Source: Ornithinimicrobium sp. INDO-MA30-4 (lineage in GTDB: Bacteria; Actinomycetota; Actinomycetes; Actinomycetales; Dermatophilaceae). Taken from it: a stretch of DNA of 64,000 nucleotides. The stretch is from positions 186,001 to 250,000 of the forward strand of contig NZ_CP091056.1 of assembly GCF_021535045.1 (NCBI RefSeq), written 5' to 3'. A program made the position numbers and the translations under genes. The notes below the pieces were generated by a model that searched no databases, was not told the DNA's origin, and saw nothing but the letters and a program-made list of their open reading frames with translations. Every line of letters starts with the position of its first letter. Position 1 is the first letter of the stretch. Positions 41,917-52,872 of this stretch are shown one piece after another.

Positions 41917-44354
41917 ATGGAGGGTCCAGAGATCAATTTGCCGAAGCCACGATCGACAATGGCTCGTTCGGCACCCGTACTGTCCGGTTTGAGACCGGGC
42001 GTCTGGCCAAGCAGGCCCACGGTGCAGTCACTGCATACCTGGATGACGACACCATGTTGCTGTCCACCACTGCGGCGGGCAAGCACCCCAAGGATCACTT
42101 TGACTTCTTCCCGTTGACGGTGGATGTCGAAGAGCGCATGTACGCCGCGGGCAAGATCCCCGGTAGTTTCTTCCGTCGCGAGGGTCGCCCTCGACCGACG
42201 CCATCTTGACCTGTCGTTTGATCGACCGGCCACTGCGTCCGAGCTTTGTTTCGGGTCTGCGCAACGAGGTCCAGGTCGTCATCACGGTGCTGTCGCTCAA
42301 CCCCGACCACCAGTACGACGTTGTTGCTATCAACGCTGCTTCGGCTTCCACTCAAATTTCGGGTCTGCCTTTCAGCGGCCCGATCGGTGCCGTCCGCATC
42401 TCGCTGATCGATGGTCAGTGGGTTGCCTTCCCCAACTTCAGCGACGCTGAGCGTTCCACTTTCGACATGGTCGTCGCTGGCCGTGTGGTCAAGGACGATG
42501 TCGCCATCATGATGGTTGAGGCCGAGTCCACCGAAGCCACCTGGGACCTGGTCAAGAACCAGGGCAAGCAGGCTCCGACCGAAGACGTTGTTGCCGAGGG
42601 CTTGGAAGCATCCAAGACCTTCATTGCAGCACTGTGCGCCGCTCAGAGCGAGCTCGCTAGCCATTCGGCCAAGGAAGTGCAGGACTTCCCCGCTTCCTCG
42701 ACTACCAGGACGACGCACTGGCTGCCGTTGAGTCCGTTGTTGCCGCTGACTTGGGCGCTGCCCTGCAGATCGCTGGCAAGTCGGAGCGTGAAGCGCGCAT
42801 CGACGAGATTAAAGCCAACATGGTCGAGTCCCTCGCTGGCGAAGGTGCAACATTTGAAGGCCGCGAGAAGGAACTGTCGGCTGCTTACCGCTCCGTGCAG
42901 AAGGCGCAGATCCGTCAGCGCATCCTGCGCGACAAGGTCCGCATCGACGGCCGTGGCTTGGCAGACATCCGTGCCCTGTCCGCAGAGGTCGAGGTCATCC
43001 CGCGCACGCACGGTTCGGCCATCTTCGAGCGCGGCGAGACCCAGATCATGGGTGTCACCACCCTGAACATGTTGCGGATGGAGCAGCAGCTGGACACCCT
43101 TTCGCCGGTGACCCGCAAGCGCTACATGCACAACTACAACTTCCGCCCTACAGCACCGGTGAGACCGGTCGTGTCGGCAGCCCAAGCGTCGCGAAATCGG
43201 CCACGGCGCACTTGCTGAGCGCGCCCTGATGCCCGTGCTGCCCTCGCGTGAAGAGTTCCCCTACGCGATCCGTCAGGTCTCTGAGGCATTGAGCTCCAAC
43301 GGCTCGACGTCCATGGGCTCGGTTTGCGCATCGACCATGTCGCTCTACAACGCTGGTGTGCCGCTGCGCGCTCCGTTGCCGGCATCGCGATGGGCTTGGT
43401 CACCGATGAGGTCGACGGCGAGACGCAGTATGCCGCACTGACCGACATCCTCGGCGCCGAAGACGCCTTCGGTGACATGGACTTCAAGGTTGCTGGCACC
43501 CGTGAGTTCGTCACGGCCATCCAGCTCGACACCAAGCTCGACGGGATCCCCGCCTCGGTGCTCGGTGGAGCCTTGACGCAGGCCCGCGACGCTCGCATGC
43601 ACATCCTGGATGTCATGAACGAGGCCATTGACGAGCCCGACGAGATGAGCCCCTTCGCTCCTCGCGTTATCGCCGTCAAGGTCCCCGTCGACAAGATCGG
43701 TGAGGTCATTGGCCCGAAGGGCAAGATGATCAAGCAGATCCAGGAAGACACCGGCGCAGACATTGCCATCGAAGACGACGGCACCGTCTACATCGGCGCA
43801 ACCGACGGTCCTTCGGCCGAAGCGGCACGCAACGCGGTCAACGCGATTGCCAACCCGCAGATGCCTGAGGTCGGCGAGCGCTTCCTGGGCACGGTCGTGA
43901 AGACCACCACCTTGGTGCCTTCATCTCCTTGCTGCCCGGCAAGGACGGCCTGCTGCACATCTCTGAGATCCGCAAGCTTGTCGGCGGCAAGCGCATCGAC
44001 GCTGTCGAAGACGTGCTGTCAATCGGCCAGAAGGTCCAGGTTGAGCTCAAGGAGATTGACCCACGCGGCAAGCTCTCGCTGGGCGCCGTTGTTGCCGAAT
44101 CGGATGAGGCACCGGCCGCTGCTCCCGCAGAGGAAGCCGCACCCGCCGAGGCCAAGGAGGCAGCTGCACCTGAGGCAGACGCCGATGGTGACGACGACAA
44201 CGACTCCAGCGACAACGACTCCAGCGACAACGAGTCCAACGGCGACGACGACAGCCAGGGCGACCGCCCACGTCGTCAGCGTCGCCGTCGCGGCGGCCGT
44301 GGTCGCGGTGGCAATGGCGACAAGCCTGCTGAGGGCAACTCTGACGAGGGCTGA
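41917..44354 (+). CDS. pnp: Polynucleotide phosphorylase (heavily frameshifted)
   Basis: A 3'-to-5' phosphorolytic exoribonuclease of about 815 residues. Two RNase PH-like domains ([37 protein letters not shown]) are followed by the KH domain with [16 protein letters not shown] and an S1 domain with [13 protein letters not shown]. The C-terminus is a long Ala/Glu, then Asp/Ser/Asn, then Arg/Gly-rich tail. At least seven missing bases lie near 41938, 42190, 42690, 43147, 43184, 43373 and 43913. The start ATG 41917 follows AAAAGGAGG. Confidence 0.95.
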
Positions 44355-44370
44355 AGCAGACTAGTTAAGT

Positions 44371-44415
44371 AGCGCGCAAGGGGCTGACACCACGTGGTGT
44401 CAGCCCTTGCGCGCT
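44371..44415 (+). terminator. Bidirectional terminator after pnp
   Basis: A stem of about 22 bp with a single bulged G, nearly continuous through its centre at 44393-44394. It lies between convergent pnp and the acyltransferase gene. No T-run is present. Confidence 0.8.
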
Positions 44416-44440
44416 GTGCGATGAGCGCCGAGCCCTGTGT

Positions 44441-45624
44441 TCAGTCCCGTTGGTGCGTCTTAGCCGGGGCGTTCACGGCCGCGTTTAAGAGCGCCTCGAG
44501 CGGGCCACGGCGACACGCAGCGGCAAAGATGGCACCGATTAAGAGAGCTCCTAGAGTGTGCGCGGCAAATGAGTGATTGCCAGGCACCCAGGCAGGAGCC
44601 GCCAACACGACGACGTGGCCAACATAGAGAGTGAGGGTCATCGTCCCGGCACCCCACGCTATGCGCCAACCGGGAGCAAGGGCCCGTGGGATCGCCGCGG
44701 TGAGGACGAGGGCGAGCCCGATCACGGCCGCTGCGGTGGCGCAGGTGTGCAGCAAGTCCATCATGGTGCTGGTGTGTGGTGCCCATACGGGCATCCATGC
44801 CCAGGACTCCATCATCGGGTTGCCCGACCAACCCCGCTGCAATTGGGCGTCCAGCACAGGCCACATCTGCGGTGTCATGCCCACGTCTGCTGTGAGCCGC
44901 TCGCGTGTGGTGCTCAGCCCGGTATACACCTGCGAAAACCACAGCGTGACGAGTGCGGTGACCAGACCGATGGCCAGCAGTGACGTTCTGACGACTTTGC
45001 GGTGCAGACCCAGCCGAGCTAGCGCCATACCAAAAAACAGGTAGGTGCCCCAGGTGAAGACGGGGTAGTACCCGGTGAGTAGGAGCTCGCTCGCCGACTC
45101 TAGGGGGTCCTCAGCGACAAGATGGAGGTGACGCGCCCCGTGGGAGCGGGCAGGTGAGGAGCGAGCAGCCAGGTCACCGTCGGGCTGACCAATAGCCAGG
45201 CGAGCCATAGGGCAAGGAGCCGCCGCCAACCCCAGGTGATGACCGGGATGGCGAGGAGGAACAACACCCCGTAATTCACCAGAATGACCGCAACTCCTGA
45301 GCCGAGCGCCCCGATAAAGGCGCCAAGTGCGGCAATTAAGAGCGCGCGGCTCGCGATCTGAGCCCGGACAACACCGACGGCGGCAGGATCGCGTTGCAGG
45401 CGCCGTGCCGACATCAGCACCAGGGATACTCCAGCCAGGACAGCGAACAGCGCCGAGGAACGACCTGCGACAACGGTGAAGGTGGCGGAAAGATCGCCGG
45501 AGGCGTCATAGCGGGGGCCGATGTGGGCGGCAAACATGCCAATCAAGGCAATCGCCCTGGCGACATCCAGACCGACCAGGCGTGGCCGAGACATGCGGCT
45601 CTTGGACAGGGTCTCAGTAGCCAT
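44441..45624 (-). CDS. Membrane acyltransferase-like protein, HGSNAT/DUF418 type (frameshifted)
   Basis: A protein of about 395 residues with many hydrophobic helices. The N-terminal RPRLVGLDVARAIALIGMFA is typical of heparan-alpha-glucosaminide acetyltransferase-like (DUF1624/DUF418) membrane proteins. YPVFTWGTYLFFGMALARLG and TLTLYVGHVVVLA fit the same group. One base is missing near 45105. Its ATG lies inside the azlD stop region, so it may be cotranscribed with azlCD. The substrate is unknown. Confidence 0.75.
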
Positions 45625-45928
45625 AGATCGTCCTAGTCAGGGCGGCGGTCGCGGCAGCCGCGACGATAACGACGAGGAATGGTGCGCGGAGCATGAGAGC
45701 TAGGACCGCGACGCAGACACCAACGGCGCGCGCGTCCACTGCGAAACGGCCCGCGTCGCCCAAGAACGCTTGAGTGACCAGAAGCGAGGTGAGCAACGCT
45801 ACGGGTAGCAGCGGGATGATCCGCTGGATCCAGGGTCGTTGCACGTAGCGCTCCGGCACCACATAGCCACTGAGTTTTAGCCCGAAGGACAAGACGCAGG
45901 CTGCCAACACAGCACCCCACAACATCAT
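45614..45928 (-). CDS. azlD: AzlD-type branched-chain amino acid exporter small subunit
   Basis: A protein of about 104 residues with four hydrophobic helices (LWGAVLAACVLSFGLKLSGY, IQRIIPLLPVALLTSLLV and two more). AzlD works with AzlC to export branched-chain amino acids. ATG 45928 overlaps the azlC stop (ATGA). The TGA lies inside the start of the next gene. Confidence 0.85.
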   Translation of the reverse strand: MMLWGAVLAACVLSFGLKLSGYVVPERYVQRPWIQRIIPLLPVALLTSLLVTQAFLGDAGRFAVDARAVGVCVAVLALMLRAPFLVVIVAAAATAALTRTIYGY

Positions 45929-46632
45929 GAGGCTGCCGCCCGTCGGGGGAGCAGGCCAACGATCACCGCGGCCAGAACCGCAATGAGGATGGGGATGCCA
46001 GCGGGTAGGGCAGGGGCGGTGATGAGGGTGAGCGCGACAGCCCCGGCGGCGGTCGCCAGCGGGTCGAAGCCGCGAAGGCGGGGCCACAGCAAAGCCAGGA
46101 ACGCTGCGGCCGCGGCAGCGTCGAGCCCATAGGTGCGCGGGTCGCCCATCGCGTCCCCGAGTAAGGCTCCTACCAGCGTCATCAGATTCCACAGGACAAA
46201 GACAGCGATCCCGGTGGCCCAGAAGCCGATTGTGGATTGCCTCAGGTCAGGTTGGCTGACAGCGACTGCTGTGGACTCATCAATCGTCAGATGAGCCGCG
46301 GCCATCTTTCGCAGCCCCCGCACATTCAGTAGGCGGGCCATTTGCAGGCCATAGAACGCATTGCGGACCCCAAGCAGCGTCGATGTCGCCACCGCAGCGA
46401 CGGGGGCACCGCCAGCGGCAATGACGCCAAAGAAGGCAAACTGCGACCCACCGCTGAAGAGCAACAGGGAGGTGGCCATGGCTTGCTCCACCGACAAGCC
46501 CGCAGCCACAGCCAGGGCACCACAACTGATGCCGTACAAGCCCGTGGCTATCCCCACGGCCACGCCTTGGCGCAGCGCTGGGCTGGCGAGCAGCCCATTG
46601 GTCGGTTCTGCCGGCGATGCCGCCGAGGTCAC
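45925..46632 (-). CDS. azlC: AzlC-type branched-chain amino acid exporter large subunit
   Basis: An intact protein of about 235 residues with YGISCGALAVAAGLSVEQAM, SLLLFSGGSQFAFFGV and LLGVRNAFYGLQMARLL, the AzlC core. It has about six membrane segments. GTG 46632 follows the GNAT stop by four bases. AzlCD export systems protect against excess branched-chain amino acids or analogues. Confidence 0.9.
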   Translation of the reverse strand: MTSAASPAEPTNGLLASPALRQGVAVGIATGLYGISCGALAVAAGLSVEQAMATSLLLFSGGSQFAFFGVIAAGGAPVAAVATSTLLGVRNAFYGLQMARLLNVRGLRKMAAAHLTIDESTAVAVSQPDLRQSTIGFWATGIAVFVLWNLMTLVGALLGDAMGDPRTYGLDAAAAAAFLALLWPRLRGFDPLATAAGAVALTLITAPALPAGIPILIAVLAAVIVGLLPRRAAAS

Positions 46633-46636
46633 GTAC

Positions 46637-47212
46637 TCATCCCGGCAAGGAAGCCCAGACGCGCACCTCGCGGACAGTCGCCCCGGAGGCATCGACGGCC
46701 CGTTCACGCCAGGCCTCATCGGGGTCGAGGCCACCGAGGCGCAGGAATCCTCGGGTGACTTCGTCGTCCGCAAGCACCCAAGCCAGCACAGTTTCGTGCT
46801 CGTGTGCGCGCAGGGTGTCGGCGATGGCGTTGAGCAATCGTGAGCCGTGACCTTGCCGACGCGCATCGGGGTGCACCGCGAGCGCCAAAATCTCACCGGC
46901 CTTATCCGGGGCGGCGGCGTCGTCGTCAGTAGCAGGGCCAATGGCGGCGAAGCCCACGACTTGATCGCCAGCACATGCAACCAGCACTCGATGGGCAGGC
47001 GTCGGCGGGTTCTTGATGGAGGTGCGCCAGATCGAACCAAACTCACCCGCGTCGAACTGAGCTACCGTCTCGTCGGGGAGGATGCCCGTGAACGCTTCGG
47101 TATAGACGGTCTCTTGCACCATGCCGATCGCCGGAGCATCGGTCGGACGTCCTGTGCGGACACTGGCATCTGCCAGAGGGCCGGGGAGTGGGAATGCAGA
47201 TCAGTCACCCGT
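46637..47212 (-). CDS. GNAT-family N-acetyltransferase (5' frameshift)
   Basis: A protein of about 192 residues. The acetyl-CoA motif is LALAVHPDARRQGHGSRLLNAI, followed by VLADDEVTRGFLRLGG. The first in-frame Met at 47122 leaves the domain short. Restoring one missing base near 47133 joins VRPDAPAIGMVQETVYTEAF and allows GTG 47212. Substrate is unknown. It precedes azlC by four bases. Confidence 0.85.
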
Positions 47213-47249
47213 CCAGTGTGTCACGCAGCACCAGTGCGAGAATGGCCCC

Positions 47250-48091
47250 GTGAGTTTGTTGGTGAGTTCCCGCCCTGCCCGCCCCTCCTTCCACCGTTTG
47301 TCGGTGGCACGAGTCGAAAGGCTCACGCCAGATTCAGTGGCCGTATGGCTTGAAGTCCCGGCCGACCTCAGCGACACCTTCGCCTTCAAGCCTGGGCAAT
47401 ACGTCACGCTGCGGCATCTGATCGATGAGGTTGACGTTAGGCGTGACTACTCGCTGTGCCTGTCGCCGGGCCAAGCCAAGAGCAGCGGACAGATCAGAAT
47501 CGCTGCTAGTCGGGTGTCTGGTGGGGCGATGAGCAACTGGTTGGTCGACGACGTGACTGTCGGTGATCAGATCCCGGTGTTGCCACCTCGCGGAGAGTTC
47601 GATTGCTCCATTGAGCCCGGGCAAGCGCGGCAGCACGTCGCGATCGCTGCAGGGTCGGGGTGACGCCGATCATCTCGATCGTGCGCTCGTTATTGGAGTC
47701 ACCAGAAGACGCCAGCGTTTTAGCGGTCTTGGGCAATCGAAGCCCAGAGCACGTCATGTTTGCCGATGAGTGGCACGAACTCGAGCGTGCCCACGCTGAT
47801 CGGCTGAGTGTTGTTCATGTCTTCTCCCGGCATGTCGCTTCTCACCCGAACGCCGAGGCCACCACGCCAGTTTCCGGCAGGCTGAGCGCTGCCGTGATCG
47901 AACAGGCGCTGCTCAGCAGCGGCGTCGAAGTCGGCACCGCGACGCAGTGGTATCTCAGCGGCCCATCTGCCGTGGTGGAAGCAGGAATCGAAGTGGCTGG
48001 GCGGGCGGACGCTGGCCCCGGTTGCGTCCATCAGGAAATTTTCCACGTCGCCGATGCCAGTGAAGCCGCACAGGAGCCAGCCAATGGATAA
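47250..48091 (+). CDS. Ferredoxin-NADP reductase-type flavoprotein without an obvious Fe-S domain (frameshifted)
   Basis: A protein of about 281 residues. The FAD-binding domain shows TFAFKPGQYVTLRH, RRDYSLCLSP (RxYS) and GGAMSNWLVDD. The NAD(P)-binding domain has AAGSGVTPIISIVRSLL and WYLSGPSAVVEAG. It resembles the reductase part of PaaE/HmpA-type proteins, but ends soon after CVHQEIFHV, where PaaE continues with a [2Fe-2S] domain. One base is missing near 47657. The end overlaps the ASCH gene by eight bases. Confidence 0.8.
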
Positions 48092-48604
48092 CGCCGAAAT
48101 CACCGCCTTCTGGCAGGTCGCCCGCCGACATGCCCGGCTTGAGAAGGTGCCGGTGTATGGCGGACCCGTCCCGTTGGAGCTATTGCAGCCAGCGCCGGTG
48201 CAGTTTGGCGACGATCCGAGTCAATACGACGACCTGGCCGAACTGGTCGTTGCCGGCCAAAAGACGCTGACGAGCAGCGCAGCCTGGGATTATGAAGCCG
48301 CGGGTGAGCCGCTGCCAACCCCGGGAACGATGAATATTCTGGTCGACGGATATGACCACCCTAGGGCTCTGATCGTCGTCCGCGCGGTTGATGTGGTGCC
48401 CTTGATCAGGTCGATGAAGAGCACGCGAGGGCCGAAGGCGAAGGTGACGGGTCGCTCGCCGACTGGCGCAGACGTCACGAAGAGTATTTCCGCAGCAGCG
48501 CTGAACACGACAGAGGCTTCAGCGAAACCATGCCCGTCGTGTTGGAGCGCTTTGAACTGATCTACCCCAAAGCGGCCAAGGCAAAATCACGCAGCCTCGT
48601 GTAG
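48084..48604 (+). CDS. ASCH-domain protein (frameshifted)
   Basis: A protein of about 173 residues. LAELVVAGQKTLTSSAAWDYE and VVRAVDVVPF are ASCH-fold features, followed by SLADWRRRHEEYF and MPVVLERFELIYPKA. ASCH domains bind RNA or modified nucleosides. A base is missing near 48402. The end overlaps folA on the other strand by 18 bases. Confidence 0.82.
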
Positions 48605-49114
48605 GCCGCTGGCTGGTGGTTTTCGCTGTAGCTCGACGAAGGCGAAGCCATCGCGTTGATCGCGGGAGACCTCGGGCCACTCATCGGCGTTGATCTCGGG
48701 GAAGAACACTGAGCCCGCTGGCTCTTGGTCGATTTCAGTGAGCACGATCCGGTCAGCCTGGGGGAGCATCTGCTCATAGATGTTGCCTCCGCCGATCACA
48801 AAGACCTCGACAGCGCCAGCTAGTTCAAGACCTACGGTGATGGAGTGGGCCACCTCGACTCCATCCGCTGACCATGACTCATCGCGAGTGATGACGATGG
48901 AGCGTCGACCCGGCAGTGCCCGGCCGATCGAGTCGAAAGTCGTCCGGCCCATCAGCATGGTCCCGCCCAGCGTTGTGCGCTTGAAGTGAGCGAGGTCTTC
49001 GGGCAGGTGCCACGGCATACCGACGCCGTCGCCAATCACGCGATTGCGGCCCATCGCGACAACGAAGGTGAGCGACTGCGCGGGGTCGCTCGAGGCGGAG
49101 GCGATGTCGCTCAT
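48587..49114 (-). CDS. folA: Dihydrofolate reductase
   Basis: An intact protein of 175 residues. [20 protein letters not shown], the [20 protein letters not shown] block and [13 protein letters not shown] are hallmarks. It reduces dihydrofolate to tetrahydrofolate, regenerating the cofactor consumed by ThyA. Its ATG overlaps the thyA stop (49111-49114), so the genes are coupled. Confidence 0.95.
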   Translation of the reverse strand: MSDIASASSDPAQSLTFVVAMGRNRVIGDGVGMPWHLPEDLAHFKRTTLGGTMLMGRTTFDSIGRALPGRRSIVITRDESWSADGVEVAHSITVGLELAGAVEVFVIGGGNIYEQMLPQADRIVLTEIDQEPAGSVFFPEINADEWPEVSRDQRDGFAFVELQRKPPASGLHEAA

Positions 49115-49922
49115 ACCGAAATCGGGGCTTTGATCGCTGGCGCGCTGACATAGTCCAGGATCTCCACGTCGGCCAGATCAAAGGCATCGATGTCGCGGAT
49201 CTGTGGATTAAGCCGGACCCGCGGCAATGCTGTGGGCTGCCTCGTCAACTGCAGGTCAGCCTGCTCAAGATGGTTGAGATAGAGGTGGGCATCGCCCAGT
49301 GTGTGCACAAAGTCGCCAACATTAAGGTCAACGACATGGGCAACCATGTGCGTCAGCAGTGCATAACTAGCAATGTTGAACGGCACGCCCAGGAAAATGT
49401 CCGCACTGCGTTGATACAACTGGCAGGACAACTTGCCGCGCTCGCCCTCCGCTCCCGGAGCCACATAAAACTGGAACAACGCATGGCACGGAGGCAGCGC
49501 CATCTGACCGACGTCGGCGACATTCCACGCAGAGACGATGTGACGGCGCGAGTTGGGGTTGGTCTTGAGCGACTCAATGACCTGGGCCAACTGATCGATC
49601 GTTTCGCCGCTCGGCGTTGGCCACGAACGCCACTGGTGCCCATAGACCGGCCCGAGATCGCCATTCTCGTCAGCCCACTCATCCCAGATGGTGATGTTGC
49701 GTTCGTGCAACCACGCAACGTTGGTGTCGCCACGTAAAAACCACAGCAACTCGCCAATCACGGATCGCAGGTGCACTTTTTGGTGGTCAGCACTGGCAAA
49801 CCTTGGCTCAGGTCGAACCGCATCTGATGCCCGAAGACAGACTTGGTCCCCGTGCCCGTCCGGTCACCCTTCGTGATGCCCTCGTCGCGGACACGCTCCA
49901 AGAGGTCGAGGTATTGGCGCAT
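49111..49922 (-). CDS. thyA: Thymidylate synthase (5' frameshift)
   Basis: A protein of about 270 residues that methylates dUMP to dTMP. The N-terminus reads [15 protein letters not shown] and [19 protein letters not shown]. The catalytic Cys is in [32 protein letters not shown] binds dUMP. A base is missing near 49777 ([19 protein letters not shown]). Confidence 0.95.
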
Positions 49923-50007
49923 ACGTCCACCTTAATCGGCCATTCGAGGAGCGGGTCTAATGGCGGTGCTGTCGGCGTTCACTGTGTGGAGTAGATATGG
50001 TGTCGAT

Positions 50008-51688
50008 ATGAGTCACCCCCACCCCGAACTAACCGAGCCCGCCCCCTCGTAGACGGCGGTGTCCGTGTCGTGGCGTTGGGTGGACTAGGCGAAATCGGCC
50101 GCAACATGACCGTCATCGAGCACAAGGGCAAATTGCTCATTGTTGACTGTGGCGTCTTGTTCCCCGAAGAGCACCACCCAGGTGTCGACCTGATCCTGCC
50201 GGACTTCTCCTACATCGAGGACCGGATGGACGACGTGGTCGCCATCATCCTCACCCACGGCCACGAAGACCACATTGGCGCCGTCCCTACCTCCTGCGCC
50301 GCAAGGCCGACATCCCGATCATTGGTTCGCAACTCACCTTGGCGCTGATCGAAGCCAAGTTGAAGGAGCACAAGATCCGCCCCTTCACCCTTGGTGTGAA
50401 GGAAGGCGACGTCGAAGACCTCGGCCCGTTCGAGTGTGAGTTCATCGCGGTGAACCACTCCATCCCGGACGCGCTCGCGGTCTACATCACCACTTCCGGT
50501 GGCACGCTGCTGCACACCGGGGACTTCAAGATGGACCAGATTCCGCTCGATGGCCGGATCACTGACCTGCGTTCGTTCGCTCGCGTTTCGGAAAAGGGCG
50601 TCGATCTTTTCCTCGTCGACTCCACCAACGCCGAAGTGCCCGGTTTCACCACCCCCGAGCGCAACATCGCTCCCGCCATTGAGCGGGTTTTCCACCAGGC
50701 ACAGCGTCGCATCATCGTGGCCTGCTTCTCTTCACATTCACCGCGTTCAGCAGGTCATAGACGCCGCTGAGGCCAATGGCCGCAAGGTCGCCATGGTGGG
50801 CCGTTCGATGCTGCGCAACATGGGCATCGCCCAAGACCTGGGCTATCTGAAGGTCCCCAAGGGGATCCTGGTGGACTTGGGCCAGTTGGCTCAGTTGCCT
50901 GAGGACCAGCAGGTCTTGATCAGCACCGGCTCACAGGGTGAGCCGATGGCCGCCCTGTCCCGGATGGCCAACGGCGACCACAAGATCGAGGTGGGAGAAG
51001 ACGACACCGTCCTGCTCGCCTCGTCGCTGATCCCTGGCAACGAAAACGCTGTCTACCGCGTCATCAACGGCCTGACCTACCTGGGCGCCAATGTGGTGCA
51101 CAAGGGCAACGCGCTCGTGCACGTGTCAGGCCACGCCAGTGCGGGTGAACTGCTGTATTGCTACAACATCATTCGCCCCAAAACGTCATGCCGGTGCACG
51201 GCGAATGGCGTCACCTGGTCGCCAACGGCAAATTGGCAGAGCAGACCGGCATCGCCAAGGAGAACGTCATCCTTGCTGAAGATGGCGTCGTTGTTGACCT
51301 GGTGGATGGCCAGGCAAGCATCGCCGGCGCCGTCGACTGCGGCTACATCTATGTCGATGGCTCATCGGTCGGCGGGACCACCGAAACTCTGCTGAAGGAT
51401 CGCCGTATCCTGCGTGACGAAGGCTTCGTCACGATCATCGTGGTGCGCGACACCAAGACCGGTGCCATTGCCGCGGGTCCAGAGATTCAGGCTCGCGGCT
51501 TTGCCGAAGACGTTGACGTCTTCAACAAGGTCCGCCCGAAGTTGGAGCAGGCCCTGGAAGAGGCCCGCAAGAGCGGCGTGAAGGACTCTCACCAGTTGCA
51601 GCAGATTATCCGACGGACTGTCGGATCGTTTGTCGGTGGCCGTCTGCGTCGCCGCCCGATGATCATCCCGATTGTGATCGACGCTTAA
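50008..51688 (+). CDS. rnj: Ribonuclease J (frameshifted)
   Basis: A metallo-beta-lactamase/beta-CASP RNase of about 561 residues with 5'-to-3' exonuclease and endonuclease activities. The metal motif is LTHGHEDHIGAVP. VHVSGHASAGEL and MPVHGEWRHLVANGKLA belong to the beta-CASP and active-site regions. Missing bases lie near 50048, 50290, 50738 (two bases of a CA repeat) and 51180. The start is ATG 50008. This is an essential-type gene in related bacteria, supporting sequencing error. Confidence 0.95.
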
Positions 51689-51698
51689 ACGTTGCTCA

Positions 51699-52859
51699 TC
51701 AGTCGAGAACTGTCCCCGGTGTGCGCATGACGCGTGCGCCGGGGATTTTTCTCGTTTTGCCAGTCACCAGGACGCTCGTCTGCAAGGGTAGGTCCGTGCT
51801 GCTTGGCCCGGCGCGGAAGATCACCTCGCCCGGCTCAACTGTGCGCTGATAGTCGAGAAAGTGTCGGTCTGCGGCAACTCAACGTCGACGCCAGCAGTCA
51901 GGGCGAGCCGCGCGGCGCCGGCCCGATCGGCCGCGACAGCATGCATCTGCTGAGCAAACAGAATGGCATAGTAGTCCGAGACGACCGTGCCGTCGAAACC
52001 CCAGGAGTCGCGCAATAGCCCGGTGAGCAACGCGTGGTCCACGACAGGCGGCATCCCGTCGAGGTCTGCGTAACTGTTCATCACCGACTTCACACCGGCA
52101 TCGCGAACTGCCATCTCGAAGGGCGGCAAGACCGTGTCGGCCAATTCACGGCGACCGATCGAGACCGGCGCGTGGTTGCGCGCACCTTGCGACGCTGCAC
52201 ACCCAGCAAAGTGTTTGAGCGTGGCGACAATCCCGGCGGACTGCAACCCGCGCACATAAGCCGAACCCAACAACGAAACAAGGTAGGGATCTTCGCCCAT
52301 CGTCTCTTCGACGCGGCCCCATCGCAGATCGCGGACGACGTCAAGCACGGGGGAGAGGCCCTGGTGAATTCCGACTGCGGCCATATCGGCACCGATGGCG
52401 CTGGCCATTGACTCGATGAGTGCCTCGTCGAAGGTTGCGCCCCAGGCCAGGGCCGTTGGATAGACAGTCGCCCCATACGCGGTGAAGCCAGTGAGACATT
52501 CTTCGTGGGCAATCGCGGGTATGCCAAGGCGGTTACCGTGGCGAACTTGGTCTTGTTTGGCCTTAAGTAACCGGGCCCCATCACCGGCGGTGATCGGCGT
52601 GCTGCCAAAGACGCGGGTGAGGTGCCCAAGCCCGTGCGCAGTCAGATCGGCGAATGAGGAGCGCCGCTGTTGAGCTCACCGGACATGGGGGCAACGTCCG
52701 GGCCAGCCTCGTTTTGGACTTCCCAGACGCTCCCCAGTTGAGCGACCTTCTCGGCCAGTGTCATCTGCCCCAGCAGCGCCTCGATGCGCTCCTGGGTGGG
52801 GCGGGCGCCGTCGGTTCAAATCTGCCGTGCGGCATCAAATGTGTCCACGGCGGCAGCAT
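51699..52859 (-). pseudogene. GH3 beta-glucosidase with internal deletion and frameshifts
   Basis: The N-terminal GH3 barrel is recognisable: LAEKVAQLGSVWEV, the IPAIAHEECLTGFTAYGATV block, SPVLDVVRDLRWGRVEETMG and GFDGTVVSDYYAILFAQQ with the catalytic Asp. Right after VDVELPQTDTF the sequence passes to YQRTVEPGEVIFRAGPSSTD, which is the very end of the C-terminal fibronectin-like domain. About 300 residues (GH3_C domain and most of the FnIII domain) are missing. Only about 390 residues remain of an expected 700-800. Small frame changes occur near 51855, 52420, 52632 and 52820. The start could be ATG 52859 or GTG 52848. Confidence 0.8.
51713..51750 (+). terminator. Terminator of rnj
   Basis: A 14-bp stem with three G-T pairs (51713-51726 with 51732-51745) and a 5-base loop is followed by TTTTT. 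It overlaps the last codons of the convergent GH3 gene. Confidence 0.88.
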
Positions 52860-52872
52860 GCCACAAGGGGAC

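Noticed and set aside
44190-44240. Short direct repeats resembling a CRISPR or satellite
   Set aside because: They encode the SSDN units of the PNPase tail and lie inside the reading frame.
41917-44354. Programmed ribosomal frameshifting in pnp and many other genes
   Set aside because: There are far too many sites, in unrelated genes, without slippery heptamers or pseudoknots, and always in the same direction; sequencing deletions explain them.
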